Assembly (NCBI GenBank): GCA_026984355.1
Contig: JALSSG010000010.1
Coordinates: 1-5,577, forward strand
Length of the DNA: 5,577 nt
Reading direction: 5' to 3'
From: Hydrogenothermaceae bacterium
Lineage (GTDB): Bacteria > Aquificota > Aquificia > Aquificales > Hydrogenothermaceae
The translations under genes were made by a program, and so were the position numbers. A model generated the notes under the pieces. The model was not told the DNA's origin, made no database searches, and was given only the letters and a program-made list of their open reading frames with translations. Of the stretch, positions 1-4,862 are shown one piece after another; position 1 is the first letter of the stretch, and each line of letters opens with the position of its first letter.

Positions 1-1
1 A

Positions 2-25
2 AAAGCCTTTAAAGAGGTTTTTTGA
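2..25 (+). CDS. Possible C-terminal tail of an upstream gene (partial)
   Basis: From position 2 one frame reads KAFKEVF and stops at TGA (23-25). This stop overlaps the licD start by one base (TGATG), an arrangement common in bacterial operons. Another frame reads KSL and stops at 10-12, so the true tail is uncertain. Too little is visible to say anything about function. If real, it means the licD-like gene is not first in its transcript. Confidence 0.25.
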   Translation, partial: KAFKEVF

Positions 26-828
26 TGGAAACAGTTGAGTTTAATTTAGAAGGAAGAAATATAACTTTTGAACAGATAAAAAAAGTTCAGGAATTGATGT
101 TAGACATAATGTTTCACGTTGATAAACTGTGCAGAAAACACAACCTGAGATACTGGTTAGACAGTGGAACACTGTTAGGAGCTGTCAGACATAAAGGGTT
201 TATTCCATGGGATGATGATTTAGATATATGCATGCCTGTTGAGGATTACGATAAATTTTTACAAATAGCTCCAAAAGAGCTACCAGATTATCTTTTTGTT
301 CAAACAAAGAAAACTGATAAATATTATAAAAGAGATTTTGCAAAGGTAAGAAGTAGTAAAGGAAAAATCGTAGAAAAAATTGAAAAAGATAATGAAAGGT
401 ATAACCAAGGTATATATATAGATATTTTTCCGAATATAACCATAAAAAATACTTTTATTTATAGAAATTTACATAAAATTTTATTAAAATTGAAACTAAA
501 AATAGCAGAGCAAATTTTAGATTTGAATAGATTTCAAAAAAACTTTATTAGAAATTTTTTTATCAGTTTAACCCGTTCTTTACACCAAGGATGGAACTTA
601 GATAAAGATTTACTTGTGGTAAGAAGTGCTGAATTTGCTGAATATAATTTTTTTATACCTTTAAATGAACTCTTTCCACTAAAAGAGTTAGAGTTTGAGG
701 GATATAAATTTTTTGCTCCAAAAAATGAGGATTTCTATTTAAAAGTTTTATATGGAGATACATATTTAAACTTACCACCTGTTAGAGAAAGAAAGCCACA
801 TTCTAAAAAAATTGAAATATTCTCATAA
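25..828 (+). CDS. LicD-family nucleotidyltransferase-fold transferase
   Basis: A 267-residue protein of the LicD family, whose members transfer phosphocholine or a related phospho-substituent onto cell-surface glycans using a nucleotidyltransferase fold. The hallmark block is clear: YWLDSGTLLGAVRHKGFIPW (residues 43-62) followed directly by DDDLDI (63-68), the acidic metal-binding cluster. GIYIDIFP (129-136) and a C-terminal YGDTYLNLPP (243-252) also fit the family. No signal peptide or membrane segment is evident, so it is probably cytoplasmic. ATG at 25 is preferred over the adjacent TTG at 22 because AGAGG at 13-17 then sits 7 nt upstream rather than 4. The gene lies 12 nt before accA. Its middle part (about 420-540) is very AT-rich compared with accA, which may indicate separate ancestry. 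The acceptor and transferred group cannot be told from sequence; licD is the family name, not a confirmed orthologue. Confidence 0.88.
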   Translation: METVEFNLEGRNITFEQIKKVQELMLDIMFHVDKLCRKHNLRYWLDSGTLLGAVRHKGFIPWDDDLDICMPVEDYDKFLQIAPKELPDYLFVQTKKTDKYYKRDFAKVRSSKGKIVEKIEKDNERYNQGIYIDIFPNITIKNTFIYRNLHKILLKLKLKIAEQILDLNRFQKNFIRNFFISLTRSLHQGWNLDKDLLVVRSAEFAEYNFFIPLNELFPLKELEFEGYKFFAPKNEDFYLKVLYGDTYLNLPPVRERKPHSKKIEIFS

Positions 829-840
829 AGGAGTAGAAGG

Positions 841-1812
841 ATGGCTGTAGAAACAGAAAAGGAAAATAATTTAGATATAGAAATGAGGCTTCATTATTTA
901 CAAAATAAAATAGAATTTTTGCGAGAAAAGGTAAAAAAAGGTGAAAAACATAGATTATCGGAACTTGTAGAACTTAGAAGGGAATTTAAAGACCTTGCCA
1001 GAAAAAAGATGTCTTCTTTATCTGCATGGGAAAAAGTTCAGTTAGCAAGGCATCCTAAAAGACCTCATACAATAGATTATATTCAAAACATTTTTACAGA
1101 TTTTGTGGAACTTCATGGAGATAGGAAGTTTGGTGATGATAAGGCTATAATAGCTGGATTTGCTTTTTTTGAAGGAGAACCAGTAGTTGTTATAGGACAC
1201 GAGAAAGGTAGAGATACTAAAGAAAAAATAGAGAGAAACTTTGGAATGCCACACCCTGAAGGATACAGAAAAGCTGTAAGAGTTATGAAACTTGCAGAAA
1301 AGTTTAGAAGACCAGTCATTACATTTATTGATACTCCAGGAGCTTTTCCAGGTGTGGGAGCAGAAGAAAGAGGTCAGTCTCAAGCTATAGCAGAAAGTCT
1401 TATGGTAATGGGAAGCTTAAAAGTCCCAATTATTGCTACAGTTATAGGAGAAGGTGGAAGTGGTGGTGCATTAGCTTTAGGAGTTGCTGATAGAATACTT
1501 ATGCTTGAGAATGCAATATATTCAGTTATATCTCCTGAAGGGTGTGCCGCTATATTATTTAAATCTCAAGAAAAAGCACCACAGGCAGCAGAAAGTTTGA
1601 AAATAACAGCAGAAGATTTAAAAAAACTTGGTGTTATAGATGAGATAGTAAAAGAACCTCTTGGAGGTGCACACCTACAGCCTAATAAAATGTATAGGCT
1701 TTTAAAAAGAGCCCTCAGGACTAATCTTAGATGTTTAAAAAGAATTCCTGTAAAAGAACTTGTAGAAAAAAGGCAACAAAAATTCTATTCAATGGGAATT
1801 TATCAAGAATAA
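841..1812 (+). CDS. accA: Acetyl-CoA carboxylase carboxyltransferase subunit alpha
   Basis: A 323-residue protein, close to the roughly 319 residues of E. coli AccA. With AccD it forms the cytoplasmic carboxyltransferase that moves a carboxyl group from carboxybiotin on AccB to acetyl-CoA, giving malonyl-CoA for fatty-acid synthesis. Diagnostic blocks run in order: ARHPKRPHTIDYI (69-81), ELHGDRKFGDDKAI (90-103), GHEKGRDTKEKI (119-130), RNFGMPHPEGYRKA (132-145), FIDTPGAFPGVGAEERGQS (162-180), IGEGGSGGALALG (202-214) and YSVISPEGCAAIL (227-239). The glycine-rich GEGGSGG stretch is the family's acyl-CoA/oxyanion region. The first 60 residues are charged and helical, as is usual. The start is supported by AAAGGAG at 827-833, 7 nt before ATG. 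It is probably co-transcribed with the licD-like gene. accD is not in this window, consistent with the two subunits often being encoded apart. Confidence 0.98.
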   Translation: MAVETEKENNLDIEMRLHYLQNKIEFLREKVKKGEKHRLSELVELRREFKDLARKKMSSLSAWEKVQLARHPKRPHTIDYIQNIFTDFVELHGDRKFGDDKAIIAGFAFFEGEPVVVIGHEKGRDTKEKIERNFGMPHPEGYRKAVRVMKLAEKFRRPVITFIDTPGAFPGVGAEERGQSQAIAESLMVMGSLKVPIIATVIGEGGSGGALALGVADRILMLENAIYSVISPEGCAAILFKSQEKAPQAAESLKITAEDLKKLGVIDEIVKEPLGGAHLQPNKMYRLLKRALRTNLRCLKRIPVKELVEKRQQKFYSMGIYQE

Positions 1813-1818
1813 ACACAT

Positions 1819-1845
1819 TTTAAGGTATAATAAAAAACCCTTAAA
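1819..1845 (+). promoter_or_regulatory. Candidate promoter -10 inside an inverted repeat
   Basis: A perfect -10 hexamer TATAAT lies at 1826-1831, about 35 nt before the small membrane-protein gene. No good -35 is found at normal spacing: the best at 17 nt is TCAAGA (1803-1808), matching 3 of 6 consensus bases. The hexamer sits between the arms of a perfect 7-bp inverted repeat, TTTAAGG (1819-1825) and CCTTAAA (1839-1845). The repeat could be an operator covering the core promoter, or a weak hairpin in read-through RNA from accA. Because the region is AT-rich, a chance TATAAT is quite possible. Confidence 0.35.
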
Positions 1846-1865
1846 GATTTCAAAGAGGTGATAAT

Positions 1866-2150
1866 ATGTTGGCTCAATTTTTAATGAAATACTGGAAATT
1901 CATTCTTCCAGTAGGAATAATACTTGTTATAGGAGCATTGTTTATACCTAATCAGATTTTATCAAGAATTGTAGAAATAACAGGGTTTGCAATACTTGCA
2001 ATCTTGGCGTATGTACTTGGTTATAAGAATGCTACAGATGACGCAGAAAAGATGATAAAAAGTGAATTAGAAAAATTAGCTAAGCAGGATATAAGATATA
2101 AATTTGCTTCTGATAGAATTTTCAAACAGATGAAAGGAAAATTAAAATAA
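1866..2150 (+). CDS. Small two-helix membrane protein of unknown function
   Basis: A 94-residue protein that I do not recognise. Two hydrophobic segments are clear: residues about 11-27 (from KFILPVG to LFI) and about 36-53 (from VEITGF to LGY), separated by a short PNQILSR turn. A charged, probably helical C-terminal tail follows (54-94), rich in lysine and glutamate and ending in KGKLK. The likely topology is two passes with both ends in the cytoplasm, since the tail is strongly basic (inference). The start is supported by AGAGG at 1854-1858, 7 nt before ATG. The gene follows accA after 53 nt and may have its own promoter, so membership of the accA transcript is uncertain. It converges with the minus-strand ferredoxin pair. 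The tail could bind a partner or the membrane surface, but nothing in the sequence names a function. Confidence 0.8.
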   Translation: MLAQFLMKYWKFILPVGIILVIGALFIPNQILSRIVEITGFAILAILAYVLGYKNATDDAEKMIKSELEKLAKQDIRYKFASDRIFKQMKGKLK

Positions 2151-2177
2151 CTCTCTCTGAAAATAAAAAACATCAAA

Positions 2178-2214
2178 TCTTAAAATACCCTATTTAAGAA
2201 GTTTTAAACTTTTT
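2178..2214. terminator. Weak AT-rich hairpins between convergent genes, candidate bidirectional terminator
   Basis: TCTTAAAATA (2178-2187) can pair with TATTTAAGA (2191-2199) across a CCC loop, giving nine pairs with one bulged A. Immediately after it, AAGTT (2199-2203) can pair with AACTT (2207-2211) and runs into a T tract (2210-2214), which suits plus-strand termination. Read on the minus strand, the first hairpin is followed by a T-rich stretch (complement of 2161-2177). The location between converging genes fits a terminator for both. The stems are nearly all A:T, so stability is poor, especially at high temperature. Confidence 0.35.
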
Positions 2215-2237
2215 ATATTAACTTTATAATCTAATAT

Positions 2238-2348
2238 TTAATCAGCTTTTATGTATAAATATGCCATTACAATAAGTAAAGCAAGAGGAACCACAACCAG
2301 TATGTATTTAATGTTCCTCTCATATAACTCATATAACTTATCTATCAT
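2238..2348 (-). CDS. 36-residue single-helix membrane microprotein
   Basis: A short reading frame, ATG (2348-2346) to TAA (2240-2238), encodes 36 residues. The N-terminus MIDKLYELYERNIKY is charged and amphipathic, and residues about 16-33 (from ILVVVP to YLYI) form one strongly hydrophobic membrane span, ending in KAD. The best sign that it is real is its ribosome-binding site: AGAGG (complement of 2356-2360) sits exactly 7 nt before ATG, the same spacing as its neighbours. It starts 14 nt after the ferredoxin stop on the same strand, so the two are probably one transcript. A membrane-bound partner or anchor for the ferredoxin is a plausible role, but that is inferred from position only. Such short genes are commonly left out of annotations. 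Confidence 0.6.
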   Translation of the reverse strand: MIDKLYELYERNIKYILVVVPLALLIVMAYLYIKAD

Positions 2349-2362
2349 CCTTATACCTCTTT

Positions 2363-2650
2363 TTATGGATATAATTGTTCTCCTGTTTCTGGGTCATATA
2401 TAAATATTGCATCTACAGGGCATGCTTCTGCAGCTCTAAAAATTTCTTCCTCTTCATCATCTGTAAGGTCTAGGATAACTTCCTGTCTTCTTTTTTCCGC
2501 CACTTCCTCAAAGAGTTTCTCCTTATCTTTACCAGGTTCTAGGATAACAGCTTTATGTCTTTTATCTAACTCTATATATTTAGTTTCATCTGCACATGGT
2601 CCTATTCCTTCACAAATAACTCTATCTATAACAACTTTTAATTTTCCCAT
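2363..2650 (-). CDS. Ferredoxin with a three-cysteine cluster motif, probable [3Fe-4S] type
   Basis: A 95-residue soluble, acidic electron carrier. It has only three cysteines: C13 and C19 in CEGIGPC, and C77 in ACPVDAIFIYDPETGEQL. In [4Fe-4S] ferredoxins the first motif is CxxCxxC; here the middle position is I16, so three ligands remain. That is the C-x5-C plus distal CP pattern of single-cluster [3Fe-4S] ferredoxins, such as those that serve actinobacterial cytochromes P450. The stretch between the motifs (about 30-70) is longer than in minimal ferredoxins and highly charged. The start is supported by AGGAGG (complement of 2657-2662), 6 nt before ATG, and a good promoter lies upstream. The redox partner is not visible. 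A [4Fe-4S] cluster with a non-cysteine ligand is an alternative. It probably shares a transcript with the 36-residue membrane protein. Confidence 0.85.
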   Translation of the reverse strand: MGKLKVVIDRVICEGIGPCADETKYIELDKRHKAVILEPGKDKEKLFEEVAEKRRQEVILDLTDDEEEEIFRAAEACPVDAIFIYDPETGEQLYP

Positions 2651-2685
2651 TTTAAACCTCCTAATTTCTATAATTTTAGAAGGTA

Positions 2686-2714
2686 ATTATAATTTACTTT
2701 AGTTATATTTTAAA
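2686..2714 (-). promoter_or_regulatory. Promoter of the ferredoxin gene
   Basis: On the minus strand, TTTAAA (2714-2709, 4 of 6 matches to TTGACA) is followed after 17 nt by a perfect TATAAT (2691-2686). A start site near 2679 would give a leader of about 29 nt that includes the AGGAGG ribosome-binding site. Spacing and hexamers fit a housekeeping sigma factor. The AT-rich background is the main caveat. Confidence 0.5.
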
Positions 2715-2734
2715 GCAAATTTAAAAATTACATT

Positions 2735-2740
2735 TATGAT
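2735..2740 (+). promoter_or_regulatory. Candidate -10 box for the five-gene plus-strand run
   Basis: TATGAT at 2735-2740 would place the transcription start near 2747, giving a leader of about 25 nt that keeps the AAGAGG site at 2758-2763. No convincing -35 lies 16-18 nt upstream. A second option, ATTACA (2727-2732) with TATAAA (2749-2754) at 16 nt spacing, would start transcription inside the ribosome-binding site and is less likely. A promoter is expected here, since the gene to the left is divergent. Confidence 0.3.
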
Positions 2741-2771
2741 AGAATTTTTATAAAATTAAGAGGCTGTAAAA

Positions 2772-3266
2772 ATGAATGAAAAAGTAGTTATAAACTGGAG
2801 TGAACCTGTAGAATTATTTATGCCTGGTATATACAACACGGATGAAAAATTTATTGAACATCTTAGAAAGTTTATTCTTGAAAATGAAAATCCTATATTT
2901 GATGAAAAAGGAATTTATATGTTTTTGTCAGGTACATTAAAACCTCAAGAAAAACTTTCTATAGTTATAATAGAAGCTGCAATAGACAGTACAATAAGAG
3001 ACAAAATAACTAAAAAGAAAGGACACGTTAGAGAATTTAAGTGTTTGTATAAAAATTATAAAAATGAAAATCTGTATATAAAAATTGGCAAATTAGAAGA
3101 AAGTAATGTAAAAAACTCAGTAGAAAAAGTATTATGTTCTTTGATTGATTATGTATCTCCATCTTGTATAGAGCCATGTAAACAAAATTCAGGTAAACAG
3201 ATTATTATTTATAATAAAGGAAGCTTTTCTCCTTTAAATCAGATTTATGGATTACAGGAGGAGTAA
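2772..3266 (+). CDS. Unrecognised protein with a GIY-YIG-like layout, active site apparently degraded
   Basis: A 164-residue protein with no confident family match. Its order of elements resembles GIY-YIG nuclease-like proteins: KGIYMFLSG (46-54); a second strand SIVIIEAA (63-70) where YIG would be; a helix with an arginine, STIRDKI (73-79), at the usual catalytic arginine place; then LYIKIGKLEE (101-110), a helix VEKVLCSLIDYVSP (117-130), and a C-terminal IIIYNKGSFSPL (144-155) like the I-x-N-x-G tail of some family members. The YIG tyrosine and the glutamate expected in the last helix seem absent, so nuclease activity is doubtful. Four cysteines (C91, C122, C132, C136) are present. The start is supported by AAGAGG at 2758-2763, 8 nt before ATG. 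It heads a run with rpiB, which begins 2 nt after its stop. Protein reality is secure; the fold is inference. Confidence 0.75.
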   Translation: MNEKVVINWSEPVELFMPGIYNTDEKFIEHLRKFILENENPIFDEKGIYMFLSGTLKPQEKLSIVIIEAAIDSTIRDKITKKKGHVREFKCLYKNYKNENLYIKIGKLEESNVKNSVEKVLCSLIDYVSPSCIEPCKQNSGKQIIIYNKGSFSPLNQIYGLQEE

Positions 3267-3268
3267 TT

Positions 3269-3715
3269 ATGAAAATAGCTATAGGTAGTGACCATGCAGG
3301 TTTTGAATATAAAGAAGCTATAAAAAATCACTTAACATCAAAGGGATATGAAGTTTTAGATAAAGGAACATTCTCTAAAGAATCAACAGATTATCCTATA
3401 TACGCTAAAGCCGTTGCAGAAGAAGTTTCATCAGGCAATGTAGATAAAGGCATAGTAATATGTGGTACTGGAATAGGAGTATCAATAACAGCAAATAAAG
3501 TACCTGGTGTAAGAGCAGCATTGTGTACAAATGAGTTTATGGCAAGACTTGCACGACAACATAACGACGCAAATGTAATAGCAGTAGGAGCCAGAGTTAT
3601 AGGGCTTGAGCATGCAATAGCTATTATCGAAACATTTTTAAATACATCTTTTGAAGGTGGAAGACACGAAAGAAGAGTTCATCTTATTGAAGAAATTGAT
3701 AACTTAAAATGTTAA
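3269..3715 (+). CDS. rpiB: Ribose-5-phosphate isomerase B
   Basis: A 148-residue cytoplasmic enzyme of the RpiB/LacAB family, interconverting ribose 5-phosphate and ribulose 5-phosphate in the pentose phosphate pathway. The length is typical. Visible family features are the N-terminal IAIGSDHAGFEYK (3-15) with substrate-binding D8 and H9; DYP at 41-43; ICGTGIGVSITANK (64-77) with C65 as the expected catalytic base and GTGIG as the phosphate/anion loop; and ARQHNDANVIAVGAR (95-109) with H98 as the ring-opening histidine. The cysteine places it with E. coli-like RpiB rather than the mycobacterial glutamate type. AGGAGG at 3256-3261 lies inside the end of the upstream gene, 7 nt before ATG, and only 2 nt separate stop and start, so translation is probably coupled. 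It supplies pentose phosphates, upstream of the sedoheptulose 7-phosphate used by the neighbouring heptose pathway. Confidence 0.96.
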   Translation: MKIAIGSDHAGFEYKEAIKNHLTSKGYEVLDKGTFSKESTDYPIYAKAVAEEVSSGNVDKGIVICGTGIGVSITANKVPGVRAALCTNEFMARLARQHNDANVIAVGARVIGLEHAIAIIETFLNTSFEGGRHERRVHLIEEIDNLKC

Positions 3716-3727
3716 AGGGGTGAAAGT

Positions 3728-4672
3728 ATGGATAATATTCTTATAACAGGTGGCTCAGGATTTATTGGTTCTAATCTTGCTCTTAGGCTTCAAGATATGT
3801 ATCCTGAAGCAAAAATTTTAATATTAGATGATTTTACAAGTGCTAATTTTAAAAACTTAAAAAAATTTAAAGGTGAAGTGTTAGCCTGTGATGTTTCTTC
3901 TGATGAAGTTTTCTTTAAAGTAGAGGATTTTAAACCAGATATAATATTCCACCTTGCTTCAATAACAGATACAACTGTTACAGACCAGGAACTAATGATG
4001 AGAAAAAATGTAGATGGATTTAAAAATATACTTGAAATAGCGGAAGAAAATGGGGCAACGGTAGTTTATGCTTCATCAGCTTCCGTATATGGAATAGTAA
4101 AAGAAAAAGTTCCACTAAAAGAGGATAGAGATAAATCTCCAGAAAATGTATATGCTTTCTCAAAATACATTATGGACAACATTGCAAAGGATTTCTCTGA
4201 AGAAACAGGAATAAAAGCAGTAGGTGTTAGATATTTTAATGTTTATGGACCAGGAGAAGCTCATAAAGGAAAGTTTGCAAGTATGATATATCAGCTGTAT
4301 AAACAGATGAAAGAAGGAAAAAGACCAAGAATATTCAAATGGGGAGAACAAAAAAGAGATTTCGTATATGTGAAAGATGCAGTAGAAGCAACAATAATAG
4401 CTGCAAAAGCTCCAAATACAACTGTTTATAACGTAGGAAGTGGTCATGCCAGGTCTTTTAACGATGTTATTGAAATACTAAATAAAGTACTTGGTACATC
4501 TTATGAACCTGAATATTTTGATTGTCCTTACGATTTTTATCAGGAATTTACGCAGGCTGACATGACAAAGATGAAAAAGGAACTTGGTTTTGTTCCAAAA
4601 TATTCTTTAGAAGAAGGTATACAGGAATATGTAGGTATCCTGGAGGGAAAAATAGATTATCCAATAAGATAG
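3728..4672 (+). CDS. hldD: ADP-L-glycero-D-manno-heptose 6-epimerase (HldD/RfaD-type)
   Basis: A 314-residue extended short-chain dehydrogenase/reductase, near the 310 residues of E. coli HldD. This enzyme converts ADP-D-glycero- to ADP-L-glycero-manno-heptose, the last step before heptose enters the lipopolysaccharide inner core. The Rossmann motif TGGSGFIGSN spans 7-16, with D35-D36 ending the second strand. YASSASVYG (114-122) supplies the active-site serine region, and Y142-x3-K146 in YAFSK is the catalytic pair. Features specific to HldD rather than GalE-type epimerases are RYFNVYGPGEAHKGKFAS (168-185), with K180 matching the second catalytic base of the E. coli enzyme, KRDFVYVKD (209-217), and FTQADMTKMKKELGF (274-288). 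The site AGGGG at 3716-3720 sits 7 nt before ATG and 12 nt separate it from rpiB. Another nucleotide-sugar epimerase is possible but less likely. Other heptose-pathway genes are not in view. Confidence 0.9.
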   Translation: MDNILITGGSGFIGSNLALRLQDMYPEAKILILDDFTSANFKNLKKFKGEVLACDVSSDEVFFKVEDFKPDIIFHLASITDTTVTDQELMMRKNVDGFKNILEIAEENGATVVYASSASVYGIVKEKVPLKEDRDKSPENVYAFSKYIMDNIAKDFSEETGIKAVGVRYFNVYGPGEAHKGKFASMIYQLYKQMKEGKRPRIFKWGEQKRDFVYVKDAVEATIIAAKAPNTTVYNVGSGHARSFNDVIEILNKVLGTSYEPEYFDCPYDFYQEFTQADMTKMKKELGFVPKYSLEEGIQEYVGILEGKIDYPIR

Positions 4673-4681
4673 AGGAAAGAA

Positions 4682-4855
4682 ATGCCACAAGAGAAAGAGG
4701 AAAGATTAAAAGAATCTATAGAAGAAATCAAAAGAATTTTAAAAAAATATAACTTAGATGAAAAACTCTATAAGCATCTTGAAGATTGTATTGATGATAG
4801 CGGATATTTAGATAAAGATTGTGTAGAAAAAAGAATATTAGAAGATTTTGTATAA
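4682..4855 (+). CDS. 57-residue charged, probably helical protein of unknown function
   Basis: A short frame between the epimerase and thrB, starting ATG at 4682 and ending TAA at 4853-4855. AGAGG at 4671-4675 overlaps the epimerase stop and lies 6 nt before ATG, matching the local rule, and only 9 nt separate the genes; these points argue that it is translated. The protein is dominated by E, K, D, I and L. Residues 3-22 (from QEKEERL to LKK) look like an amphipathic helix, followed by NLDEKLYKHLEDC (24-36), a DDSGYLDKDC turn (38-47) and a final helix to RILEDFV. It has two cysteines (C36, C47) and no membrane segment. I do not recognise a family. It ends 7 nt before thrB, so it is probably in the same operon; a small regulatory or adaptor protein is only a guess. 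Confidence 0.7.
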   Translation: MPQEKEERLKESIEEIKRILKKYNLDEKLYKHLEDCIDDSGYLDKDCVEKRILEDFV

Positions 4856-4856
4856 T
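4851..4856 (+). promoter_or_regulatory. Candidate -10 box immediately before thrB, possible leaderless start
   Basis: A perfect TATAAT (4851-4856) overlaps the stop codon of the 57-residue gene and ends 6 nt before the thrB ATG. Transcription starting about 7 nt downstream of the box would begin at or next to the A of ATG at 4863. No -35 is visible at 16-18 nt (the region is a run of A). Notably thrB has no Shine-Dalgarno, so a leaderless message is conceivable. Alternatively thrB is read by coupling from the upstream gene and the box is chance. Confidence 0.3.
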
Positions 4857-4862
4857 TACAAA

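Noticed and set aside
22..24. TTG as start of the LicD-like gene
   Set aside because: The adjacent ATG at 25 gives the standard 7-nt spacing to AGAGG and is the commoner start codon.
1042..1383. Minus-strand open frame of 113 codons, and a shorter one at 1113-1319
   Set aside because: Both lie wholly inside accA, whose protein is strongly conserved on the other strand, and their serine- and phenylalanine-rich translations look like antisense of AT-rich coding DNA.
2151..2237. Additional coding or RNA gene in the convergent intergenic stretch
   Set aside because: Only short AT-rich hairpins and T-rich tracts are seen; no start with a ribosome-binding site and no tRNA-like fold.
2749..2754. 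TATAAA as the -10 box for the gene starting at 2772
   Set aside because: The predicted start near 2761 would cut into the AAGAGG ribosome-binding site at 2758-2763.
4160..4447. Minus-strand open frame of 95 codons
   Set aside because: It lies inside the conserved part of the epimerase gene and its cysteine/serine/phenylalanine-rich translation has no protein-like features.
4793..4825. DDSGYLDKDC in the 57-residue protein resembling the DDxGYL motif of sigma-54 core-binding regions
   Set aside because: The match is only a few residues and the rest of the sigma-54 domain is absent, so it is probably chance in a short acidic protein.
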